A DNA stretch of 64,000 nt from Anadara kagoshimensis (Eukaryota; Mollusca; Bivalvia; Arcoida; Arcidae), in NCBI GenBank assembly GCA_021292105.1, contig CM037873.1, forward strand, positions 9,959,489 through 10,023,488. Direction: 5' to 3'. Every line of letters starts with the position of its first letter. Position 1 is the stretch's first letter. Below, piece by piece: positions 1-13,455 of this stretch. A program made the translations under genes and the position numbers. The notes under the pieces were generated by a model, which saw nothing but the letters and a program-made list of their open reading frames with translations, had not been told where the DNA came from and did not search any database.

Positions 1-565
1 TTTCAATTTTTGATACCGGTACACAAGTGATTGGTTTAAACAAGGTTTCATTTCTCTGGTAAAGGTTCATGTATATAACATATTAACCAGTTCAAAAGTT
101 TTTAACTTTGTCGCTGTTTGATATTTTAATTTGGACATAGAGCGGTATGTTTGTTTCTGGTTTGAAATTATTTTAAGTCAATTAAGGAACTATTTGTAAT
201 AATGGAGATACATTTATTGTTATTGATTATGATAATAACTCTAGTGTTCTTTTCATTACGGACTTTCCACCTTACCAACAAATTAAAAACAACTATACAA
301 ATATGTACATATTTCAATAAGTATACGCATTCTGTCTATCATACCTTCAACAAAACTGTAGTAAAAAAATTCAACACGTTGCACACGTTGTCTACTTTTT
401 GAAAATTATAGAAAAACTTAATAATTTAATCGGAATTTAAAAATTAAAACATAATAATGTATATAATAAATCTTCTCCACAAATGCCTGTAGAAGTCACT
501 TTTGTGGTGTCCCTTGTGTATCACTTCTAGACAAGTGTTTTAATATAAGTACATGGAGTATATAC
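1..565 (-). other. Intron of the CD109-like gene, continuing off the left edge
   Basis: The donor next to 566 opens an intron running towards lower coordinates. I see no further exon, RNA gene or repeat here. The next expected exon (MG7, then the thioester domain) must lie outside the window. Confidence 0.6.
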
Positions 566-686
566 CCTGTAGTAACATTTTTCCAAATCCATGTCCTAGG
601 AAAACGTGTTCGAGGTTCAGTGATAGTTGTTACTTTAGTTGTTTGTTTCTTCTGTTCCGGACTAACGTCAGCATTTGCTCTTGAAG
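566..686 (-). CDS. CD109-like exon 17: bait-like linker and FPRTWIW motif
   Basis: 121 nt, acceptor at 687-688, donor GTATAT. It encodes ASRANADVSPEQKKQTTKV, a Lys/Gln/Thr-rich hydrophilic linker, then TEPRTRFPRTWIWKNVTTG. The RFPxTWIW block is a strong family marker; in CD109 it follows the protease-sensitive bait-like region. Phase 1 in, phase 2 out. Confidence 0.88.
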
Positions 687-3600
687 CTGAAAAATAAAAA
701 GTACGGATTAATACACTAATATCAGTCCAAATAAAATGCAATCAATATACAAATTGTATCTAATTAAAGTGTTTCAAGTTCTAGACAATTGAAAAGTTGT
801 ACTAGTATAATGTAGTTTCAATTGCATATTCATGTTTTAAAAAAGTATGTTGCATGTAAAACTTAAAATAATGCAGGGGTCATCTGTACATTCTCAACTA
901 AAGATAACAAACTATTTGGATTACATTATTGGCTAAGTAATAAAATTGATCACGTGCTAGTACTGCGGTCATACTGAGACTTATCAACTAATATTGGTGT
1001 TCATTAGACTATTCTTAGGGATACAGTTTTGTGATTGATTTCACCAAACATTTTTCAGAACACTCTCATAATTATCAAGTATTCCGGTGAAAATCAATTT
1101 TTCGGTTGTAATATTGTACCATTAAAACATGTGTATATATGTAAAATTGTTGACGTCTGATTTTAGTTTTTATAATAAAATACACACCTTCTGCCACTGC
1201 GTCATATAAGTATATGGAAGCATCAGTTAGTACTCTCATACCAGTTGCCTATTCATATAAACACAATATATAACTTAATTCAGTAACCAGTACCACCGTC
1301 GTATTTTAACAACATAGCTGAGTCGCTTTTATCATCAGCAGTATTTCTCTGAGACTCTAGTTTCCATTTTAATTTTTATTCGAACGAATATAAAAATATA
1401 GGGATTTTCATGATTTTATGGGGCGATCTTGCATCAAAATTACGAAAGTACGAGTATTTATTCTATAATACATTGAAATACATGGAGTTAAAAACATTAA
1501 CGATTTGTTTTGAATTCAACTGGTGTAATGTGTATGAGAACAGTTAAAAATTCAACTTGATATGACAGAAAGCTGTAAGGGTAAAACAAATTATGTTACG
1601 AGGACTTGTAGAAGTGCTTTTGTCGGGTTTGATAGTACATAAGAGAAGAGAAATAATCTAGCTTATACATATCAGATGCAGTATGCAAAATTTAACATAT
1701 TTGAGCCATTCGTTAGGAAATATATGTATCATCAAAACCAAACATGCCACTCCATGCTCAAATCACAATACAAAACTAAGAAAAAACTGCCAAATTCAGT
1801 AAAACACCTGAACACATAGACATCTGAAACAAACGTTCTTGCAGTATAATACTACTACCTACATTTTATAGTACCGGTTTAGTTGTACTCAGTTTCGCAT
1901 TCAATTTTTTGTGCGATTTATCATTTGAAGCACATGACCTTGGTCTGAATCTTCACGCCTATATAATATCCTTTAACCATAATTATTTGATCACAATATA
2001 TGAAATTTATTTTCTTCCGAGACCAAAGTAATTTGTCTCTGACATATGTCTGTAATGTATAATTACAAGATGGTCACTGATCTCCTTCCTAGCTATTAAT
2101 CAGGTTTGACAAAGTAATTCTGGTTTTCTGATAGAACTGTTTTTATTACTGCAGTGGGATTTAAATAAGAGATTTATTTGTTGGAACTAATGTACTTTGA
2201 CTTCAAACAGGTTATTAGTTTCAGTACATATACTTGATACAATCATTAAAGATCAACCAACTGACTTGTCGTGAAGCAAGGTGTTGTTAATTGTTGTAAT
2301 GTTTAAACGCACTTGCACGAACTAAAAACGGGTTTTTGTTACACCTCCGATATTGTCGTCAGCGTGTGCGTCAAGTGTTGTTACGATATTTGTTATAACA
2401 TTGATAACTGACTTCAAAATCATTATAAAATAATCAGTCTTATATTATTATTTTTATGTTTAAACAACAACTCCTATTATAAATTTGATGACTCTTCTAG
2501 TTGTGGAACCCTTGTATTGGGCACCACAAAAGCACTTGACTTGGATTGTACATCATATTTTCAGAATCACAAGATTTTTGTTGTTGCATTATATAACAAA
2601 TCTTTACCAGTATAAAAGAGCTTGCATCCACTCCAGCATTCATTGATGGTAACTCGCTTGTCCATTCAGTCGGTCCTCCAGCAGCTGGGGCATTATATGA
2701 TCCCAACTCATTCATAACCTTCAAAACAGAAGAAAATAGATACAACAAATTCCTTTACCCGATAACTTGAGCAATATAAATCTAAAATCATTTTAATATC
2801 CAAAGAATTATTTTATATGGCTTATCGTGTTTATTTCAAACAGGATATTATTTTAACTAAATATATTTGTATGTATATGGCATGTAAATGCGTGGTTTTA
2901 ATGAACAAAAAATCATCTAGCAATAACAATTCCAGATCTTGTTTGGTACTTTCTGTATTTTGTCGTGTTTTGTTTATGTTGTGATATTTTTGTCAAGTAC
3001 ATACTCATCTACTACTCTTCAGTTACAACGTTTTCTCCATTCTCAACTCAAGTACGAATATGATCGTAAAACAACTCTTTACCGTAAAACTTAATCGAAA
3101 TACCATGAACGTTGTAAGAAAGATAATGGCAAGCACGTACGAAAACGTCTAACGAATAAATAATAATGATTCAATTCCCCGTGTGTTCATCAAAAGAAAG
3201 ACAAGAGCATGATGCTTGGTTCATATAAAAAACAAACATACTGACCCATGTCCGAATCAAAATAAAAAAGCAAATTAAAAGCTTTAAAACTGACAAGTTA
3301 TGTTAAACACCAGGGAAGTCAGGCCGGGTGCTCCGGAAGGGTAAGCATCTTATATGTAATAACGTCCCAAAAATTAACTATTTTAAAATTCCTTAGTCTA
3401 TTTTGATATTGCTATTTTCGTCTTTATTCCAAGACGCGGTTAAACATTGTTTGCTTACCGTAGATTCTAGTATTTGGTTCATGTTTATCTCTGTATTTCC
3501 ATCAATAGCTACAACATTGACCTGTGAGTTTGGATCAGCCTCCATCAATATATCTACTCTATCTTGTGGTTTTGCAGAAGGTTTAGAAAATTTTATAGAC

Positions 3601-6600
3601 ACCTTCAACATAATATATAATTTTTATACAGTGCTTACGGCAGTAGCGGATCTCAGTCAGTAGCGGATCATTTTTTAGAATAAAGTTAATTTTTTCCATA
3701 TCATTACGAGAGACCAATAAAACTCGGATATATTTCTGTAAAGCTGGTATTTTTACTTAATTCTACGTTTCATTTGTGTTGATAAACGTCCTATTTTTTA
3801 AATTCTCGGCTTTTTAATGCGAGTGTCACAAGCCTCTCAGCGACATGGATGCGATTTCCAAAACCTAACTTTCGATTTGACCAACGTGTTCAATACTTTC
3901 AAAGGTAATTTGAAATGATTACAATAGCTCTTTACACTCGTTAACATGTCTTCTTTCATAACATAAACCCTTTATTGAGCTTTACAGTTCATGACAATAA
4001 AAAATAAACCAGTTTATGCAGGGTGCAATTACGGCAATAACGGATCAGCTGCTGTCTACAGGGGACCTCTCGAAAGGCTAAAAAAAAATATGGCATGTAC
4101 CAAGGCCATGGGGCTGTCTGGTGCTTTCAGAAAAATAATAGATTCTGGTGGGTTCAGTTATGCAGAGGCTATTGGAGAACCAGTGCTTAGCTTCCCTCCA
4201 TGGCCAGTACCCCATGAGAAAGATGGGGGCATTGTCATGCCATGCCACTATCTTATTTATCATATAATAAGACCAGATCAGTGAGCATTTTAAAGTAGCC
4301 ATAGGTGTCATGCTTGAAGGATAATCTGTATGAGATTAGAATATCTTGAATAAATACATTAATATCTAACCCTATATTTTATGTTTAAGACAATTAAAGT
4401 TTTATTCCGTTCTATATTTTTGTCTGGTAACAATTTTGGACCTATGACGTACAGTGTACAATACCAATAAGTATCATTGTATGCATATACTGTTCTTGTC
4501 AAAATAAAATCTTCAAGGACAAGAGTATGTCATAATATTTATAACTTATAAGGTACAATTATTTTATTTTATTTCCTTCGCCATTTACTGCTTTTATATT
4601 TCAGTATTCCAGACAATGTTGTTCGACTTAATTTATCAGGGACATTGCGATGATTTGCTTTTTGTTATTTATTTTAATCATGACATTTGTTGATATTACG
4701 ATTAAAACTCTTTAATATTGTTTCATGATTTGTAATTTTTGCAATTGAATGATTGAAAACTTAAACTTATCATGTTTTGAGTTAATCGCCTATCGTTTTC
4801 TTGACACTAGGTGGCGCGATCCGCTACCCACAAATTGATTCGTTACTGACGTAAATACATGGGATACAAAACGCGTGGATTGCCCATATTTATAGTCGGG
4901 CGATTTTTATTATCTAATGATAAATTGAAAGAGTGGAGAAATGTCAATTGATAGTACCAAAAAATTACAATCGGCAGCGATGTTTTTCTCGGAGAGCAGT
5001 GAATATTGCACTAATGATCCGCTACTGCCGTAAGCACTGTACAAATGCATACACAATCAAAAACAAACAATAAAATCCATATCCAAATCAAACCCGAAAA
5101 GTGAACATATAAATTAACATCCACCAGGGAAGCGAGACCGTGTGTTCAGGAAGGTTAGGCATCTCCTGTAAACTAGCAACACATACAAGGAGCGTACTTA
5201 ATAGATAATTCTTATAATTATTACATTATGGTAATTTTAAAACTGGTCATAAAACTATATACATGTATTGTCAAACAATATATTGTTAATATACATTGGT
5301 TTATATGATTGTTATTTATTGATATATTGTCCATCGAAAATTGTATCTTTTCCAATACTTATATGAGATTGCTTATTAGTTAAAACCTTTACGTCTTTTA
5401 CAACTTGTGTTATTTATAATTTTGATATCTTATGTAACCCAAAAAGAATGAGACTCTAAAATCAATCGTCTTTATGACAAAATATGGAAATAATAACCCA
5501 TATCTGTGTTCAGATTATGCTTGAAAACTTGCCTTGTTCTTGATGGCTCCATCGATCTGGAAGAAGGCGTTGTCCATAACCACTTCACCGTCTCCCCGTA
5601 TATAATACATAAGTAATACAGATTGTGGTGTCATACTCTCTGTGGCGGTTAAGGTAAGGATGCCGCTTGAAGGATTTGATGTTCCTTGTATATACTCATA
5701 ACCACTGGCTACTATAGCTCCTTTAGCAATAACCTATAATAAACCAAGATTATAAGTACAGTCAAACTGCTTGATGCATCCTATAGTTTCAAGAGTCCTA
5801 GATATAAAGACCCCAGGGTAATTTGGTTAAAAAGCGTAATATAGTTAATGCACCTTTGTCATATATTTTATACAACACACATAAGTTTGGTATGCGCTGT
5901 ATGTATTTTCCTATTGGTATAAAATGGTATAATATGGTATAGCTTAATCATCCACTCCGCAACATATAAAACATTGCTTAGGAAATTTAAATATCAAACA
6001 TAAACATACCAGCTAATGTCCTAATCGCAACCCAAAAAGCAAAGTTAAAACTTTGAAATCTGGCTAATTAAGTTAAACAGGTGACCTGTTAGGTCGGGTG
6101 CTCCAGAAGGGTAAGTACTTCCTGTCTAGCTAGCTACACCCCTCATTTGTGAAATCAAATTAGAATGATAGGGAACATAAAACAATGATAAAGGTATTTC
6201 CCATTGACATTAGAGTTCGTTGTATTTATTGTTGTGTCAAGTTGTTTTGCTTACCTGATAGTTGATAGATTTAATTTTTTCTGTACCCATGAAAAAAATC
6301 CAGTCTAGAACCAATCTGTAACAAATATACATTTATGCGTAAGTGTCTTTTCTAACGGTTATATTTGCATTAAATTGCTTTATTTTTCTATCATCTGTCA
6401 ATGTAGCCTATAGTCAATGTTGTGTTTCGGACGCTCATTGCATTTTAACCATTATCAATATTTCCTTGACAAAACTTTTATAGAAAACAAGTATAGTGAT
6501 ATGCATATGCATGTATTTTCCGTATTAGTATTCATTACTCAAATAGCTGTACAATCCGCAAATATTCCCGTTTTCCACAGCAAGGTAAAGAAGGCTCATT

Positions 6601-7123
6601 TTAATTTCCCCCTGTTTCCCAAAATGTCTTTTAGAAGCGTATGTCAAAATTTGAAGTAGGAAATATATCTCGTCATTATAAATCTCAAATCTTTAGACAG
6701 ATACCTAAAAAACGACAAAATTATATCAAGCTGTGGTGCAAATAGATTTGTAGGACCTACACTATCCATTCAACAGCATAAATTTTATCTTATTTTTATT
6801 GTTCTAATCGTTAGACATGTTTTGTGTTTCGTAAAAAAATGTTGCAAGCATACTTTTGAAAAAAACTATGCAAACATAAGATAATCGATGACGCGTTCAA
6901 TTAAAATACCGATATTATTTAACTTACCGCTGATGGTGGTGGAGTCATAGATACTATCTGTAGGAAGTTCTTACTTGGCGATCTAGCACCAATTATATTC
7001 ATAGTTTGTGACACAGACTTGTGTTCGGCCTTAAAATAAAGAACAAAGAACAAAACATTGTAGCTACATGTAAATTGTATGTACAGAGACGTACAACAAA
7101 TAGTGAGACTTATTATATTATAT

Positions 7124-7165
<42 letters not shown>

Positions 7166-10100
7166 ATATATATATTTAAATTCATATTTATCTTTTATAA
7201 GGATTTTAATCGCGAATTCCAAGAATTTAGTGGTCTAAATTTTACATAATTATTTTCAATATAGTATTCTTATACAAGAAATCTTCAGCATGTTTTGAAC
7301 GGGTCTATAGATCATGAAACGTGTGTAGTAAATTGTAAATTTTAAATTTTGCTATTCTCTTGCAAACCCAAATACGTTTGTTTTTTATAAATGTTGAAAG
7401 AATCTACAAGTAATGTTTTATTTAACAGTGAAGACTTCTCACAAATTGATCAAAAACTATTTTTGTAGCAATAGATCAATTTACAATGAAAACATGTTTG
7501 TATCATTATTTACATGAAATACAAGAATTTGTTACTGACAACACAACAATTCCAAAAGCAATAAAAATCACGAAACAACAAATAGAACAAATTATCATGA
7601 CCAAGTATTCCTTCTTTTAAACTTACTAATGAATAGTAATATTACATGTACTGGATAAAATGACACGTGCTACTTTCGATTGCATTACTTGTATACTGAA
7701 TGCATTAATAAATCGTAAAATTCAAAAGTACCATATTCCGATACTGACAAAATGCTGTCTTGTGGTGTTGTGGTGTTGTGGTGTGGTTCTGTACACTTGA
7801 ACAAACTTTTACAACCGTACATTCAACATGTGAGTTAATTGGATCATTATAGTTAATAGAATATACATCAGTCCAAGATCGATGACTGTTAACAAGGATG
7901 GCCTAGACCACCAGAATGAAAACCATTACGTGCCAGTCCTACTTGTGCTTATTATGTGTTGAGAGTTACCGTACCAGTAACGTAGCCGACACAGCATCCT
8001 TTGGTAACACAATGACATCTTGAACTATTCCATTTGGCATGATTGGTAAAGATCGAGACAGCAATTCATGATTTTCATCAGACATCTCACTAGATTCCCA
8101 TTGCGCCTGTGTAGATAGTTTGTCAGTTTTCCTGTATGTTACTGTTAGGTTTACCTCTCCGGTCGGCAAGGGATACGGGGAATCGTCAGGTAACGAAAGT
8201 CGGATCTGAAAAAAAGATATTTAACCAATTAAGCAAACAAAAGGCAATTACCAAAAAAGTACCAATAAAAAAAAGAACTATAAAAATGATACAGAGTTCA
8301 CCGATATTTTTCGTCCTTAGATAGACAAAATGACATAATATAGAGTATTCCCATCAATATACCGTTCATGATAAGACCGTAGTAAAGAGACGATGTCAAC
8401 GAGGATTATGACAAACAGAAAAACCAATAGATTTTTGTAAATCATGGTGCTGATAACAGATTTCTAAACTTTGCATTACTGCAAATAGAAAATGCGTTGA
8501 GACTATGACGATTGATTTTGTTTTACGTCCCAATCAAGAATATTTCACTAACATCAAGAGGTCAACAATTATAGGTCAAGTTGCAGATTTGGAAATCACA
8601 GTATGCTCTACGCAGGGTTGGTTCCTTAGCTTGTCACTCCCACAGCGACGACGCAGGACATCGGTTTTTAAGGACTCTTCCAAAAGACCGCGTCTTTTCA
8701 TTTCTGGATGTCAAGTGTTTTTCGAAAGAACAAGAACACTACCTATGTTTAAGTCTTGGTCCTATAAAACACTTACTGATGGTTTGGTGAGACACAACTG
8801 GTTTATGAAAACTGAGTACATGTACATGTTTTAAGACATAATTCAATATTTTCTGGTTTCCTGTGAATAGGATATGTAATGTAACAACAACCGTTTAGCA
8901 GTTAAAGCAGGAAAAATACATATTGCAATGAATTGGGTAGGTAACACAATGAACAGTAAATATAGTCGTTTTATATTGTTTTAATTTTCTTAATGAAATT
9001 TAAAAAATTATAATATGAAAACTGAATGTAACATTCAAAAGTTTTAATATAATAACCATATAATGTCCATTGGAACTGAATGCAAACACTCACCGCTACT
9101 CTATGGGGCAATCCTGGCTTGAACGCAGGTGGACCGGGTAGAAATGATAATTTTTCTTCCGTGTCATAGAGTCTCACAAGCCGTGTATTTGTTCTCTTTA
9201 TACCAGTTGTTCCTTCTGTTACAACCGCTGTCAAGTTTATATGCCTACCAAATCTCAGGGTTATATCAGACAAAAGGAATTGAAATTCTACGTTTTTGCC
9301 GTTCGTCTAAAATAACAAACGTATGAATTATTTTTACTATAATGATAATAAATTTTAGTCTTAGTCAAATGTGTTATATGTAAGAAAGGTTTGTCTTGAA
9401 AAGTAATGAAAGACGAGAAAAAATATAATCAATACTTGTTTAGATGTGCTCTTTGAAACATATACAACAATCGGATAAATAGCTTTAATTCTTTAGTGTT
9501 TTACATTTATTGTGCTCCAAATTGAATCTATGCATAATTAAATATAATTATTTCTTTATAATTTGCTTGTTCTATGTTGGAAATAAGCACGATAAGTTGC
9601 CTTTTCAGCACTGCTTCACATGTACTTCGTAATACCCAAATCAATCACAGATAAGAAACACCAAATGGCTAACTGTTATAATTATGTCTGTAATTTGTTT
9701 TCGTTATTTACAGTACTAGTATTCTTTTACCTCATAAAATTTCTGTAAACCTCTTTTGTTGAACCAGTTATGTGCAGAATTAAGGAAAATTGTTACATTT
9801 CCTGGAACTGGTTTTCCAAAAATGTACCTGACAAAAATACAACTTACTTAGTATACATATCAAAATTAAATGACGTGTTTCCAAAATAAATGTAGCATTA
9901 TTAATGCCGTATGATAAGGGAAACTTATTATGAAAAAGTTTGTATCATTGTCACATTTTAAATAAGGTTGTATATCGAGTTGTTTTATTCTTCTTTTCAA
10001 CATTATGTATATTGTTTTGGAGTACATGTGTATCTAACACACTATAAACACTTCTAATGCCTTCGCCTATGTAAGATTATGTTTAACCAAATGGTTGCAC

Positions 10101-10292
10101 TTCAAAACACGTTATCACGATTCACATTCTATTAATTTCATTATTATTATTATTATTATTATTATAATTATTATTGATTTTGATGTTGAGGCTACTGTCA
10201 AATTATAAAATTTTGAATCTTTTAAAATGGATGTTTAAAACATTACAATAAGAATATTTCATTCTAAAAATTCAAAACTTTGTAATTTAACA

Positions 10293-10373
<81 letters not shown>

Positions 10374-10405
10374 TTGATGATGATGTGATGATGATGCTGT
10401 TGTTG

Positions 10406-10498
<93 letters not shown>

Positions 10499-11121
10499 GA
10501 TTGTTTGTTCGTTCGGTCGTTAAAGAGAAGACATTGGTTAATCGAGCAGTGTGGTGACTTACGTTGACACAACGTTACCCCTGATGTATATGTTCTTTGT
10601 TGTAACATATCCCGGCATGTCTATCTGAACGTCAAATTTTGGTTCACCTGTATAACATAATAATACACTGGGAGTTGATTTGAAAAATATTTTCATAAAA
10701 TTGTTGGAAGCAAAACAAAAAATGAACTAACAATTTCAATCATATTGATAACACATAGATATTTAGAATGATTAGGAAAACATCAGACTTTATATAATTA
10801 ACCAGAAAATTGAAGAACTCAAAATTAACATAATTAGCTATTTTGTTGTATTTGATTGATAATTTTTATTTGATTTAAATTAAATGATTAAATGCGGGAT
10901 TTTCATTTAAATGTATAGTTGCACTAAATAAAACAAAAAAATATACAAGTATTTTTTGCTACGTTGTAAGTTTGATTGTCTTGAATGGGCAAAAGGTGTT
11001 GTTTATTATTATTTAGAAAACAGTTAAAGCATACTTGCCAACATTTGAAACTCTAAACTCTACGTCACGCATTGCCGGCTGAAAAGATATTATTTTAATG
11101 GAGTATTATTTTATATCTGAA

Positions 11122-11168
<47 letters not shown>

Positions 11169-13393
11169 AAATTATATTACAAAATGATACATTGATAAAG
11201 CATATCAAATGTTTTGAAAGACTTTATTGATCAATACCGTGTGTTTATTGCTCGTCTAAAATACAAAATAATATTTTCAGTTTGTGTTTAATCGACTAGA
11301 ATAATTCAACAGCTGTCAGTTTAGTCTAACCTGATTTTAATTACGTCATTACGCAATGTAAAATTGCGCTTACATGCGTCCATTCATTGTAATAGCTATA
11401 AAGTTTATTGAACTGTTGTTGATGCACCATGCACAAATCTGTCCTTTTGAAACACATACATATGTATATCAATTCCTGGTTGAATTTAATTTGTCAGTTT
11501 TCAAAGGTTTTACTTTTCTTTTGGGATTTTGATCTGATGAACCGGTATATATGTGTTTGGTTTGAATTATTACTAGCCGAGATAAGAATTTTTCTTGATA
11601 CAGTACCCGAGATCGAGGGTTGATTATTTGTTGTACACCAATTCTCCATGTTCCAACGGTTGTACGTTCTGACAATTTAAATGATCCCTCAAATACGCCA
11701 TTGGTTGGTCGAGCTTGCATCCATTGCTGGACACGGCTTCCACCAGAATTCTTGAAATAAAACATTTATCAATATTTAAATACCAATACAAGAAAATAGA
11801 AATTGTTCATTTCAAAAGTTTCACGTATAAGAAATATGTTTTCTCTGATAGAATTTGGTTATATTTAATTCTAAAAATTTGTCATGATTGCACATAAAAT
11901 CAATTTCCAAGAAAGTTCGAGTTACATGACATAATGAATAGAGCCATCTGGCAAAAGGAAACATTTAAAAACATTAACAGAATCAAGGTCTTTATTCAAT
12001 GGCCATTACCATGGAGCTACTTTCAATAAGAGTGCATTTCTAAAGACAGTCAAATGTATTTGAAAAGACGAAATCTGAATAATCCATTGCTTTATTTATA
12101 TTGAGTTCAGTTTTAGTATTGTTCCTGTCACAAGACTGCAGTAAGACATGATTTATTTTTTGTAAGGTACCTAATTACAGAGTCTGGGGTTTTGTTTCAG
12201 GGTCTATAACAAAGACATTATATATAAACTTACAAATACAATGACATTTAATGGTGCCAGAACTGGTAATAAGTTAGGTAAAGTTCCAAACGCTCTAATG
12301 TGTACTGAAAGTAAATAGTGATAGATATTATATATAAACATATACATTTGTATCTGCTTTGTTTTTATGTACATCAAAGTATTTTAAGATTTTTAATAAT
12401 TGCTAGTATTTGTTTTGCACTGTACATCTTTTGATCTTGATTTTTTGTTTGTTTGTTTTGTGTTTTTAAAAAATACATTTCATTCGCAGCATTTATTTGT
12501 GATATTTGTTTTTGTCACCAAATCGTGAGAAAATTACAACCACATAACATCTACATCGCTCGTCTTCAAAACTGAATATAATTATAATTTAAAAACAATT
12601 GAGATCTTGAATATGTAGAAATATTCGATGGTGTTAACTTTCGGAGTTTTTAATATTTGGTATTAAGTACTATTAAACAGTAATTAGATAGTGTCTCTTC
12701 ATGGGTCGAAAATATAGATATTCTTTATTTTTACAACTGTATGTCGATTGAAAATATCGACTTCTTCTTTAAGTAGACAACTTACTAATTTGGCGGGTTT
12801 TTCCGCATTACTTTTCATGGTAACATGATTCACAATTTATTGATATGAACGGTAGAAAGCGTTAGATACTTTACTCACCCGTGTCTCCTGGTTGGTATAT
12901 CAGTCTGTCCGTCTGTACGAACAATGATGTCACTTTCTCATTTAAGAGAATAAATGAATTGTCATCAAAGTCCAAACTGCCTGATCCACGAACATTCAAT
13001 TTGAACTGATCCATTGTTTGAAATGGTGGAACCTTAAAAGAAGCAACATTTATTGTTATACAAGTTTCATCTTATAAAATGAAATAAATACTAGTAGTAA
13101 ATATAAAGCAACAGTTTTAAGTTATATACGTGCATTCAAAAATTCAATTGGAGCAATATAAACATTGGTTTATGTACGTTGAAATGTATAGTATTGTCAT
13201 GTTAATTGTCAAATGCTACTTATGAATGCACTAATTAATAAAAACAATTCAAAAGTAGCAGCACATGACATGTACAATATGCCAATGTATGCTTTAAATT
13301 GACAAAATGGTAAAGGGAAAGGGAAGTTGACAAAAATTGCAAAGGCAGCGTAACGTTGTTAAATCCTATTCTAAACCAGTTCTTATATACATA

Positions 13394-13455
<62 letters not shown>

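Noticed and set aside
10264..10608. Poly-Ile/Ser and poly-Leu/Met ORFs
   Set aside because: Translations of the TGC/TGA microsatellite; the real coding part here is only CD109-like exon 7.
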